From positions 1 through 64,000 of the forward strand of contig JAVKKH010000007.1 of NCBI GenBank assembly GCA_031296405.1: a DNA stretch of 64,000 nucleotides, given 5' to 3'. The notes beneath the pieces are model-generated. The model was not told the origin of the DNA. It was given only the letters and a program-made list of their open reading frames with translations, and did no database searches. The translations under genes and the position numbers were made by a program. Positions 26,394-34,352 of the stretch are shown piece after piece; position 1 is the first letter of the stretch, and each line of letters opens with the position of its first letter. Origin of the DNA: Candidatus Tepidifontimicrobium thermophilum. Lineage in GTDB: Bacteria; Sysuimicrobiota; Sysuimicrobiia; Sysuimicrobiales; Sysuimicrobiaceae.

Positions 26394-27263
26394 TCAGCGC
26401 CGCAGCAGGGCGCTACCGTACAGCCCCGTCGGCTTCCACAGGAGGATGAGCAGCATCGCCGCAAACGGCGCCATCTGGGCCAGGGGCGCGTACACCAGGG
26501 ACCCTAAGGAGACCACCTGCCCCACCAGGAAGGCGGACACCAGGGTGCCTTTGAGGCTGCCCAGCCCGCCGATGATTACCACCATGAAGACGAAGGGGAC
26601 CACCTCCAGGCCCATCTGCGGGTCCACCATGACCAGGGGACCGTGCAGCGCGCCTGCCAGCCCGGACAGCACCCCCGCCCCCACGAAGGTCCCGGTGAAC
26701 AGCCGGTACACGTCCACGCCCAGGCCCTCCACCTGGTCCACGTCCTCCACCGCGGCCCGGATGGCGGTGCCCACGATGGTGCGGTTCAGCAGCCACTGGA
26801 TGGCGCCGTAGACCGCGCCCGCGATACCGATCACGATGATCCGGTACACGGGGACGTTCACCCCCAGCAGGGCCACCTGGGCCTCCACGGGGATCCCCAT
26901 GGGGCGGGGCACTAGGCCCCACACGTACTTGATGGCGCCCACCCCCGCCACCAGGATCCCGAAGGAGGTGATCATGGTGAAGGTAATCTCCCGGGCGTAG
27001 ATGCGGTCGAACACCCACCGCTCCACCACCCAGCTCAACGCGCCCGCGGCCAGGGCCCCGCACAGCATGGCGGGCCAGGTGAGCCCCGTACTCACGTTGA
27101 CCTGATAGGCCACGTAGGCCCCCAGGGAGTAGTACAGGAGCTGGTCCAGGCTGATGATGCGCATCAGCCCGAAGCACAGGGACAGGCCCGCGGCCAGCAG
27201 GAAGAAGATGCTCCCCATGCTGAGCCCGTAGACCACGCCGGAGATCCACAGGTGCGCGTCCAC
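26394..27263 (-). CDS. livH: ABC transporter permease, LivH family (second system)
   Basis: Permease (289 aa) of a second branched-chain-type importer. It has FGLMRIISLDQLLYYSLGAY in place of the usual FGLMRIVNIAHG region and GGLGSLKGTLVSAFLVG near the end. GTG 27263 follows TAGGAGG. The altered NIAHG motif sets it apart from the first LivH (3044-3898), consistent with a different substrate. Last gene of the receptor-G-F-M-H run. Confidence 0.92.
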   Translation of the reverse strand: MDAHLWISGVVYGLSMGSIFFLLAAGLSLCFGLMRIISLDQLLYYSLGAYVAYQVNVSTGLTWPAMLCGALAAGALSWVVERWVFDRIYAREITFTMITSFGILVAGVGAIKYVWGLVPRPMGIPVEAQVALLGVNVPVYRIIVIGIAGAVYGAIQWLLNRTIVGTAIRAAVEDVDQVEGLGVDVYRLFTGTFVGAGVLSGLAGALHGPLVMVDPQMGLEVVPFVFMVVIIGGLGSLKGTLVSAFLVGQVVSLGSLVYAPLAQMAPFAAMLLILLWKPTGLYGSALLRR

Positions 27264-27273
27264 GCGCGGCCTC

Positions 27274-28242
27274 CTACTCCTGCAGCGCCGGGGCCGGCCG
27301 GCGCCACGCCCACCGCCGGCGCAACCACGGCTCCAGGGTGCCCCAGATCCCCCGCTCGCCGGCCAGCATGATCACCACCAGCAGCAGGCCCACGAAGAAC
27401 TCCCAGTTCCCCACGACCCCGCTCACGAGGTCCTTCATACCCACGTAGGCCAGCGCTCCCACCAGGGGCCCGTACAGGGTGCCCGTGCCTCCGAGGATGG
27501 TGACCACCACGGGGTCTGCGGCCCGGGCGGCGCTGGCCATCTCCGGGCTCACGAATCCGAAGTACACCCCGTACAGGCTGCCGGCCAGCGCCGCGGTGGT
27601 ATTGGCGAGGACGAAGGCCGTCCACCGGATCTTGAAGTCGTGGTAGCCGAGGAACTTCACCTTGTCCTCGTTGGTCTTGGTCGCCAGGCAGCACGCCCCG
27701 AACACCGTGTCGTCCAGGGCTTTGTACAGGGCCCACACCGCCACCGCCACCAGCCAGGCGAACCACACGAAGCCGTCCGGCCGGGTCAGGTCCAGCACGG
27801 GCGTGGAGGTCATCCGGTCCAGGAACCACAGGCCGTTGTCGCCTTTGGTGATGGGGGCCAGGACCTTCTGCATCAGGTGGTAAACGATCACCGCCAGGGC
27901 CAGGTTCACGAGGGCGAAGTAGTCGCTCCGCAGCCGGACGAACACCAGGCCTACCACCGCGGAAAAGAGCAAGCCACTCGCGAGGCCGGCCAGGATGCCC
28001 AGTAGGGGGTCACGCCCGAAGTAGTAGAGGTAGAAGGCCGTTCCGTACGCGCCCGCGGCCAGGTACGCGGGCTGGCCGAACGAGATGAACCCCACGCGCC
28101 CCAGGAGGAAGTTGCAGGCCATGGTGTACACGGAGAAGATGAGGACCTCCACCAGAAAGGGCAGGGGGAGGACCCACCGCGCCACGGCCAGGACCCCGAA
28201 GGGGATGAGGATCCCTGCCCACCAACGCAGCCGACGGCTCAC
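27274..28242 (-). CDS. livM: ABC transporter permease, LivM family (second system)
   Basis: Permease (322 aa) with LLGRVGFISFGQPAYLAAGA, the LivM hallmark, about ten hydrophobic segments and ILGGTGTLYGPLVGA near the C-terminus. GTG 28242 shares GTGA with the livF stop. Works with the LivH-type permease 11 bases downstream. Confidence 0.92.
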   Translation of the reverse strand: MSRRLRWWAGILIPFGVLAVARWVLPLPFLVEVLIFSVYTMACNFLLGRVGFISFGQPAYLAAGAYGTAFYLYYFGRDPLLGILAGLASGLLFSAVVGLVFVRLRSDYFALVNLALAVIVYHLMQKVLAPITKGDNGLWFLDRMTSTPVLDLTRPDGFVWFAWLVAVAVWALYKALDDTVFGACCLATKTNEDKVKFLGYHDFKIRWTAFVLANTTAALAGSLYGVYFGFVSPEMASAARAADPVVVTILGGTGTLYGPLVGALAYVGMKDLVSGVVGNWEFFVGLLLVVIMLAGERGIWGTLEPWLRRRWAWRRPAPALQE

Positions 28243-28934
28243 AGGTACGCCTCCACCGCGCCGGAGCGGATGGCGTCGGGGTCGGTGATCTCCGCCACCA
28301 CCCGCCCCTCCTTGACCGCGTACACCACATCTGCCACGCGGCCCACCAGGGGCAGGTTCTGCTCCACCATGAGGAGGGTCGCCTGACCCTTCAGCTCCTC
28401 GAACACACGCCCCAGCTGCTCCACCACCGCAGGAGCCAGGCCCTCGGTGGGCTCGTCGATGAGCAGGACCTTCGGCCGGCCCAGCAGGGCCCGGCCGATC
28501 ATCAGCATCTGGCGCTCCCCGCCGCTCAGGTACCCGCCCTTTCGGTCCAGCAGCCCCTTCAGCCGGGGGAAGTACTTGAACACCACGTCCCAGTCCCAGT
28601 CCCCGGTGGCGTAGCTGGCCAGGCGCAGGTTCTCCCGCACGGTGAGGTCCGCGAACACCCGCTTGTCCTGCTGGACGTAGCGGATCCCCATCCGCGCCAC
28701 CTCGTAGGGCTTCCGGCCCACCAGGTCTACGCTCCCGTAGCGCACCGACCCGGCCCGCGGGCGGAGGAAGCCTGCGATGGTCCGCAGCAGGGTGGTCTTG
28801 CCGGCACCGTTTCGTCCTACGCAGGCCGCCAGCCGGCCGCGGGGCACCGCCAGGTGCACGTCGAACAGCACCTGGGCTTCGCCGTACCCCACGTGCAGGC
28901 CCTCCACCACCAACGCTCCGTCGGGGTGGCTCAT
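28239..28934 (-). CDS. livF: ABC transporter ATPase, LivF family (second system)
   Basis: ATPase (231 aa) with Walker A GRNGAGKTT, signature YLSGGERQML, Walker B VLLIDEPTEGLAP and the LivF-type VEQNLPLVGR ending. ATG 28934 overlaps the livG stop (ATGA), ruling out the longer upstream start. Confidence 0.93.
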   Translation of the reverse strand: MSHPDGALVVEGLHVGYGEAQVLFDVHLAVPRGRLAACVGRNGAGKTTLLRTIAGFLRPRAGSVRYGSVDLVGRKPYEVARMGIRYVQQDKRVFADLTVRENLRLASYATGDWDWDVVFKYFPRLKGLLDRKGGYLSGGERQMLMIGRALLGRPKVLLIDEPTEGLAPAVVEQLGRVFEELKGQATLLMVEQNLPLVGRVADVVYAVKEGRVVAEITDPDAIRSGAVEAYL

Positions 28935-29698
28935 GCGGACTCCGCCCCCACCCGCCAGTAGCTGCGCCGCACCTCGGGGTCCTGCAGGCACTCCTCCGGC
29001 CTGCCCTCGGCGATCACCCGGCCCTCGTGCAGGACCACCAGCCGCTCCACGAACCCCAGCAGGTGCGACACCTTGTGCTCCACCACCACCATGGATCGCT
29101 GCCCCACTTGAGACCGCAGCACGTCCATCACTTGGTGGATCTCCGCCTCGCTGAGGCCTGCCAGGGGCTCGTCCAGCATCAGTACCCGGGGCTCCGACAG
29201 GATGGCCATGGCGATCTCCAGCCGCCGTTTCTCTCCGAGGCTGAGGTGGCGGACGAGCCGGTCCCGCTGGCTGACCAACTGGAAGCGCTCCAGCACCTCC
29301 TGCACCCGAGGGTCGTCGTAGTACCGACGTCGCGGCGCCGTCAGCAGCACCCGCACGTTCGCACCGGAGTGCAGCCGGCTGAAGCGTGCCAGGACGAGGT
29401 TGTCCAGGACGGACAGGGCGTCGAAGGTGGAGGCCAGCTGGAAGGTGCGCACCAATCCGAGGCCCACGCGATGCTGCGGCGGGGCGTGGGTCACATCCTG
29501 GCCCAGGTAGACCACCCGGCCCTCGTCCGGGGGGTGGTAACCGGTCACCAGGTTGAAGAAAGTGGTCTTCCCGGCGCCGTTGGGCCCCACGATGCCGGCC
29601 ACCTCTCCCTCGCGGAGGGAGAAGTTCACGTGGTCCACGGCCACGAAGGACCCGAACCGCTTCGTGAGGTCCACGGTGCGTAGGATCTCCGCGCTCAA
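28931..29698 (-). CDS. livG: ABC transporter ATPase, LivG family (second system)
   Basis: ATPase (255 aa): Walker A GPNGAGKTT, signature LSLGEKRRLEIA (atypical Ser-Leu-Gly-Glu), Walker B VLMLDEPLAGLSEAE. I choose TTG 29698, which has GGAG eight bases upstream. The in-frame GTG at 29713 touches the foot of a 13-bp hairpin (29715-29744) and would have no accessible ribosome site. The hairpin probably lowers expression of the transporter genes relative to the receptor. Confidence 0.9.
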   Translation of the reverse strand: MSAEILRTVDLTKRFGSFVAVDHVNFSLREGEVAGIVGPNGAGKTTFFNLVTGYHPPDEGRVVYLGQDVTHAPPQHRVGLGLVRTFQLASTFDALSVLDNLVLARFSRLHSGANVRVLLTAPRRRYYDDPRVQEVLERFQLVSQRDRLVRHLSLGEKRRLEIAMAILSEPRVLMLDEPLAGLSEAEIHQVMDVLRSQVGQRSMVVVEHKVSHLLGFVERLVVLHEGRVIAEGRPEECLQDPEVRRSYWRVGAESA

Positions 29699-29714
29699 GT
29701 CTAGCTCCGGCACG

Positions 29715-29744
29715 CCGCGGGCCCGCCCCGCGGCGGGCCCGCGG
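29715..29744 (-). promoter_or_regulatory. Very stable stem-loop between receptor and livG-2
   Basis: A perfect 13-bp GC-only stem (29715-29727 with 29732-29744) and a CCGC tetraloop, between the receptor stop (29767) and the livG-2 start. No U-tract follows, so it is more likely an mRNA-stabilising or attenuating structure than a full terminator. Such elements after receptor genes are known to give receptor excess in ABC operons. Confidence 0.65.
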
Positions 29745-29766
29745 TTCCCTCCGGGTACGGGGCGGC

Positions 29767-31011
29767 TCAGTACCCGAGCGCCTTCAGGGGCGGCAGCACC
29801 TCCTCGCCCCCCTGGGCGCCCACCACCTGGAACAGGTCCCACTCGTGTCTCTGCTCGCCAGGCCCCTTGCCCTTCACCAGGAACGCGGCGAAGCGGTAGA
29901 TCACCGAGTGATCCTTCCGCCACTGGGCCGGCCCCTTCACGGTCTGGAAGATGGGCTTGGCCATGAGGGCTGCCGCAACCTTCCCGGGCTCCAGGGAGCC
30001 AGACTGTTCGAACCCGCGGAACATCTCCTGCATGGCGGTGTACGCGATGGTGGCGTAGGCGTCGGGCGGGGTGCGGTAGCGCGCCTGGTACTGCTGCGTG
30101 TATGTCTGCGCGCTCTTCGCCACGGGCGAACCGCCCAGGAAGCGGTCGAGGTCGTAGTAGAAGTAGTGCATGGCGTACACGTCCTTCAGGGCCTCCGGCG
30201 GAAGCCCCTTGGCCACCACGTTGGTGATGAAGGCGTTGAAGATGGTCATCTCCCGGTTCAGGCCCATCTGGTAAGTCTGCTTCAGGAGGGCCACCGCGTC
30301 CGCGGCGAACTGGGCGGAGATGAACACGTCCGGCCGGGCTGCCCGCACCTTCTGGAGGACCGTGGTGAAGTCCGTGGTCCCCAAGGGCACCTCATCATAC
30401 CCCACGATCTGCGCCCCGAACTTCTCCGCGGCCGCCCGGGTCCCGTCCCGCATGTCCCAGCCCCAGCTGTCCGCGCGGGCCAGGAAGAAGATCCGCTTCT
30501 TGCCCAGCACCTGGATCGCCGCGGACCCGGCCATGTAGCCTACGGTCCAGGGGCTGAAGGTCACCGCGAAGGTGGTGTCCGCGAGCTTGCCCCGCTCGAA
30601 GGCCTCCTTGGCCATCACGCACACCGGGAAGTACGGCATAGGCTCCCGCTTGACCACCGCGTTGATGGCGTAGGCGAGAGGGGCCCACGTCTGTCCCACG
30701 ACCCCCACCACACCCTGCTCGACAAGGTAGCGGTACCGGCGGACGCCCACGTCCAGCTTCGCTTCGTCGTCCGCCACCACCCCTTCCACGCGGACTCGGC
30801 CCCACGGCATGCGCAGGCCGCCCTTCTCGTTGACCTGCTCGATGGCCAGCATCGCACCGTTCCGCTGGGTCTCCGCCACCGCGGCGAACGGCCCTGTGAG
30901 GGGAAGCAGGATCCCGATCTTGACCGTGCTCGGGTTGGCCGCCCCTGCCAGCGCGGAAGCCGCCAGGGCAGCGCACACCAACAGCGCCAGCACGACTACA
31001 GCTCCTCTCAT
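29767..31011 (-). CDS. Branched-chain-type ABC receptor (second system)
   Basis: Periplasmic binding protein (414 aa). Signal peptide covers residues 1-24 (ending ALAGAANP); the mature start VKIGILLPLTGPFAAVAETQ is typical of LivJ-like Peripla_BP_6 receptors. ATG 31011 has GGGGGTG upstream; the longer frame from 31092 would put 27 polar residues before the signal peptide. First gene of the 31011-17460 unit, preceded by an AT-rich promoter/operator patch. Ligand unknown; amide or carboxylate substrates are common in this family. Confidence 0.9.
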   Translation of the reverse strand: MRGAVVVLALLVCAALAASALAGAANPSTVKIGILLPLTGPFAAVAETQRNGAMLAIEQVNEKGGLRMPWGRVRVEGVVADDEAKLDVGVRRYRYLVEQGVVGVVGQTWAPLAYAINAVVKREPMPYFPVCVMAKEAFERGKLADTTFAVTFSPWTVGYMAGSAAIQVLGKKRIFFLARADSWGWDMRDGTRAAAEKFGAQIVGYDEVPLGTTDFTTVLQKVRAARPDVFISAQFAADAVALLKQTYQMGLNREMTIFNAFITNVVAKGLPPEALKDVYAMHYFYYDLDRFLGGSPVAKSAQTYTQQYQARYRTPPDAYATIAYTAMQEMFRGFEQSGSLEPGKVAAALMAKPIFQTVKGPAQWRKDHSVIYRFAAFLVKGKGPGEQRHEWDLFQVVGAQGGEEVLPPLKALGY

Positions 31012-31045
31012 CGCACACCCCCAGCCAGCGTGCTGCCGTGCCCTA

Positions 31046-31059
31046 TATCGTATATCATA
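31046..31059. promoter_or_regulatory. AT-rich imperfect dyad, candidate GntR operator/promoter
   Basis: Read on the minus strand TATGATATACGATA, 35 bases upstream of the second receptor gene. Eleven of 14 positions equal the core of the perfect palindrome at 16108-16123 (TATGCTATAGCATA). It contains TATGAT, a good -10 box. A shared regulator of both importer operons is plausible. Confidence 0.45.
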
Positions 31060-31120
31060 GAAGCGCCACCAGCGCCAGACGGTCCGCGACACGTCCAGCT
31101 CCTCCGCGGCGGAGGAAAGG

Positions 31121-31582
31121 CTACAGCCGGACGCTGAACACCACGGTGAGGTTGGGGGCCTGCGGCCCTGTCAGGATCACCGTCAGCCTCGAGCCCTCCT
31201 CCTCCACCCGGAGGGGCACGACCACCAGAGTCCCCACCGGGATGGCCACCACCGTCTGGACCGGCACCAGGTAGAAGATCCGGCCCCGCAGCTTGGCTCC
31301 CGCGGGCGTGCTCAGCCGCACCAGCTGGCCGGGCGGGATGCGCACCTCGGGGTCCAGGAACGCCAGGAACGTGCCCTCGCGGTCGCGCACCAGCCCCACC
31401 ACGTAGCAACGATCCCGCACCACCACCGCGCCAGTCCCCCACACCAGAGCCCGACTGGTGCAGAAGACTTCCCCTGCCCGGTACAGCTTCACCCGCCGGG
31501 CCTTCGGCCCTGCCACAGCGACCCCGCCCACCAGCAACACGGCCAGCAGGGCAACCCCGACCCTTTGCACGACCCGCATCAT
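31121..31582 (-). CDS. Small secreted protein of unknown function
   Basis: Protein of 153 aa, not recognised. Residues 1-24 form a signal peptide (VALLAVLLVGGVAVAG). The mature part is all-beta in appearance, with alternating valine-rich strands (RIFYLVPVQTVVAIPVGTL, ending LTVVFSVRL) and two cysteines (VFCTSR, RDRCYVV) that could pair. ATG 31582 follows GGAGGTG. Lies 33 bases after the ABC ATPase gene in the same direction, so likely co-transcribed; may be a periplasmic binding or envelope accessory factor. Confidence 0.7.
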   Translation of the reverse strand: MMRVVQRVGVALLAVLLVGGVAVAGPKARRVKLYRAGEVFCTSRALVWGTGAVVVRDRCYVVGLVRDREGTFLAFLDPEVRIPPGQLVRLSTPAGAKLRGRIFYLVPVQTVVAIPVGTLVVVPLRVEEEGSRLTVILTGPQAPNLTVVFSVRL

Positions 31583-31615
31583 CCCCGCACCTCCAGAAAG
31601 AACTCCCCGGGCAAA

Positions 31616-32698
31616 CTACGTCCGAGTTCGCGTGCGGGTTCTCCTATCCTCCCCGGCCGCCGCGCTCTCTATGAGATCCGCTCCGGCCTCGTCACCGGAA
31701 AAGTCCATCACCCGCGATTTCGGAACCGCCAGCAACACCTGTCCTGGGCGCACCGGCTCCCGCCCGTCCGCCATGACCATGGTGTCCCCGACCCGGACGT
31801 AGGCTCGATACACGGCCCCCAGAAACAGACAGTCCACCACCTCCCCGGGCGTCCAGACCGCGCCTGCCGGAGGAGGGGAACCGGCAGGCAACAGGGCGAC
31901 GTCCTCTGCGCGGAACAGGAGCCGGCCCCGCTCACGCGGCTGGATCCGCCCACCCTCCGCCACCGTGCCCGGGAGCACGTTGGTGGACCCCAGGAACTCC
32001 GCGACGAACGGATCCCGGGGCCTGGCGTACACGTCCTCCGGTCTCCCCGCCTGCACCACCCGACCCCCCTCCATCACGACCAGCACGTCCGCGATGCTCA
32101 GGGCTTCCTCCTGGTCGTGGGTCACGTAGACGGTGGTGATTCCCGTGCGACGCTGCAGGGCCCGGATCTCCACCCGGACCCGGTGGCGGACCTTGGCGTC
32201 CAGGTTGCTCAGGGGTTCGTCGAGCAGCAAAAGCCGCGGCCGGACCGCGATGGCCCGGGCCAGGGCGACCCGCTGCTGCTGGCCCCCGGACAGCTCTCGA
32301 GGCCGGCGGGACTCGATTCCCGGCACGCGATCCAGCTCTACCAAAGCCAGGGCCTCCCGCACCCGGTCCCGGACTTCGTGGGAGGGCAGCCGCCGCAGGC
32401 GAAGCCCGAAGGCCACGTTGTCGAAGACGGTCATGTGAGGCCACAAGGCGTAGTTCTGAAACACCAGGGCGCAGTCGCGCGCCTGAGGGGGGAAGTCCGT
32501 GACGTCTCTCCCGTCCATCCACACCCGCCCCTGGTCCGGACGCACGAACCCCGCGAGAACCCTCAACAGCGTGGTCTTCCCGCACCCTGACGGGCCCACC
32601 ACCGCGGTCAACGCGCCTTTGGGGAACGTGTGGGTGACGCCCGCGAGGGCGGCGACACGGCCGAACCGTTTCTCGAGCTTCTCGACCCGAACTTCCAC
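31616..32698 (-). CDS. ABC transporter ATPase, PotA/FbpC (CUT1-MOI) type
   Basis: ATPase (360 aa) of a polyamine/iron/thiamine-type importer. Walker A VGPSGCGKTT is near residue 35, the Q-loop is VFQNYALWPHM, the signature RELSGGQQQRVALARA, and Walker B LLLLDEPLSNLDAK. A C-terminal TOBE-like domain covers about residues 240-340 (FRAEDVALLPAG, VDCLFLGAVYRAYVRVGD). GTG 32698 has AGGAGG at ideal spacing. The C-terminus ends in an odd RTRTRTRT repeat. Confidence 0.9.
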   Translation of the reverse strand: MEVRVEKLEKRFGRVAALAGVTHTFPKGALTAVVGPSGCGKTTLLRVLAGFVRPDQGRVWMDGRDVTDFPPQARDCALVFQNYALWPHMTVFDNVAFGLRLRRLPSHEVRDRVREALALVELDRVPGIESRRPRELSGGQQQRVALARAIAVRPRLLLLDEPLSNLDAKVRHRVRVEIRALQRRTGITTVYVTHDQEEALSIADVLVVMEGGRVVQAGRPEDVYARPRDPFVAEFLGSTNVLPGTVAEGGRIQPRERGRLLFRAEDVALLPAGSPPPAGAVWTPGEVVDCLFLGAVYRAYVRVGDTMVMADGREPVRPGQVLLAVPKSRVMDFSGDEAGADLIESAAAGEDRRTRTRTRT

Positions 32699-32709
32699 GC
32701 GGCGACCTC

Positions 32710-33525
32710 CTACAGGTGGCCGAAGAACGCCAGGTACTCCGCCCGCAGGAACCGCTCCAGCAGCAGCAGCAGGACGACCCCCGGCGCCATCAAGATGAGG
32801 GCCGTCACCGACGCGATCTGAAGCTCGTACCCCAGGCTCGCCGTGTACATGTACACGGGCAAGGTCGTCACGTACGGGGCGCCCACCAGTAGCGTCCCGT
32901 TGAACTCGTCCAGGGAGTGAAGGAACACCAGAATTGCGCTGGCCGCCACACCGGGCAGGGCGAGCGGCAACGCGATGCGGAAGAAGGTCCGCGTTGCGGA
33001 AGCTCCCAGGTTCAGAGCCGCTTCCTCCAGTTCGGGGCCGACGGCCCGGAACGCGGCCGTGAGGGTCCACACCGCGTACACCAGACCCCCCACCAGGTGG
33101 ATCAAGACGACGCCGGGGACGGTGCCCGCGAGGTTCCACCGGTAGAACAGCACGGTGGCGCTGGCGAACACCGGGAGCTGGGGAAACGCCTGAGGGAGGA
33201 CGAACAGCGTCAGCACCGCGGCCCCGGCAGGCAGGCGCCTGCGGGCGGCCAGGTAACTGACGGGCAGCGCCGCTACCAGGGCGAGCACCGTGGTGATGGT
33301 GGCGATGGTCACCCCCCGGGTGAGTGCCCGGAGTGGGTCTCCCTGCAGCATCCGCAGCCAGTACTTCAAGCCCAACTGCTGCGGGAAGGGCGCGGGCCAG
33401 TGCCACCGCTCGGCCAGCGACCAGACCACCAGGCTGAGCAGCGGGCCCAGGATCACGACCAGCACGAGTGTCCCGAGGGCGGCCCGCAGCGTCACCGCCA
33501 ACAGACTCCGGCCCGCCACGCTCAT
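32710..33525 (-). CDS. ABC transporter permease (polyamine/iron/thiamine type), second subunit
   Basis: Inner-membrane permease (271 aa) with six segments and the BPD_transp_1 EAA loop ELEEAALNLGASATRTFFRI. ATG 33525 shares ATGA with the stop of the first permease. Forms a heterodimeric pore with it; typical of YnjC/PotBC-like systems. Confidence 0.9.
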   Translation of the reverse strand: MSVAGRSLLAVTLRAALGTLVLVVILGPLLSLVVWSLAERWHWPAPFPQQLGLKYWLRMLQGDPLRALTRGVTIATITTVLALVAALPVSYLAARRRLPAGAAVLTLFVLPQAFPQLPVFASATVLFYRWNLAGTVPGVVLIHLVGGLVYAVWTLTAAFRAVGPELEEAALNLGASATRTFFRIALPLALPGVAASAILVFLHSLDEFNGTLLVGAPYVTTLPVYMYTASLGYELQIASVTALILMAPGVVLLLLLERFLRAEYLAFFGHL

Positions 33526-34352
33526 CGGGCCACCGAACGTAGGTAAGCGTAGACGGCGCCTGAAGCCATTACGTAGGACACCACCCCCAGGGCGCTCGCC
33601 ACGCCGAAGTCACCGTGCTGGCCGAAGCGGTAGTAGAGGTCGACCATCAGCATCTGGGGCCCCGAGCCACGACTCATGAGCAAAGGGATCGAGAACGAGG
33701 CCAGCATCGAGGTCAGGGTGAGGACCGTCGCGAGAGCGAGGGAGGTCGCGGACATGGGGACCAGCACCGCCCAGATCTGGCGCAGGATGCCGGCCCCGAA
33801 TCCCTGGGCCGCCTCCAGGTAGCTGTCGTCCACCCCGCGGAAGGCGCCGACGAGAAGCAGAACCACCAGGGCCAAGTGCTTCCAGGTGAGGGCTAGGACT
33901 AGCCCCAACCAGCCTTCTCCGATTCCCAGCCGGGCACCTGAAGGCACCAGTCCCACCGCGGAGAGCGCCAGGGCCAGCGTGCCGCTGGGCTGGAGGAACA
34001 CCCGCATGGCGTGCCCCGTCACGACGAACGGCACGAACAGGGGGACCTTGAGGAGGAACTCCACCCACGGCCACGCGCGTAGCCGCAGGTACCCCGCCAG
34101 GTGGATCCCAGCGCCGAAGGTGAGGGTGACGCCCGCGCCGGCGACTCCCAAGGTATAGAGGACGTCCCGTCCGTACAGTCGGGCCACGATGGCGTAGTTC
34201 TCCAGCGTCACGCGCCCCTCCCGGACGAAGGAGGCCACCAGGGACTGCAGGAGCGGCAGGCCGAACGCCACGCCGAGCACCGCCACCGCGGGCAGGGTGG
34301 CAAGGACCCAAGCCCACCGCTCCCACCGGTGCGCCTCGGTGGCCAGGCTCAC
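33522..34352 (-). CDS. ABC transporter permease (polyamine/iron/thiamine type), first subunit
   Basis: Inner-membrane permease (276 aa), six segments, EAA loop SYLEAAQGFGAGILRQIWAV. GTG 34352 overlaps the receptor stop (GTGA); the long frame upstream lies inside the receptor gene and is not used. Partner of the permease at 32710-33525. Confidence 0.9.
   Translation of the reverse strand: MSLATEAHRWERWAWVLATLPAVAVLGVAFGLPLLQSLVASFVREGRVTLENYAIVARLYGRDVLYTLGVAGAGVTLTFGAGIHLAGYLRLRAWPWVEFLLKVPLFVPFVVTGHAMRVFLQPSGTLALALSAVGLVPSGARLGIGEGWLGLVLALTWKHLALVVLLLVGAFRGVDDSYLEAAQGFGAGILRQIWAVLVPMSATSLALATVLTLTSMLASFSIPLLMSRGSGPQMLMVDLYYRFGQHGDFGVASALGVVSYVMASGAVYAYLRSVAR

Noticed and set aside
29699-29713. 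GTG 29713 as the livG-2 start
   Set aside because: It touches the foot of a 13-bp hairpin and lacks a free ribosome site; TTG 29698 has one.
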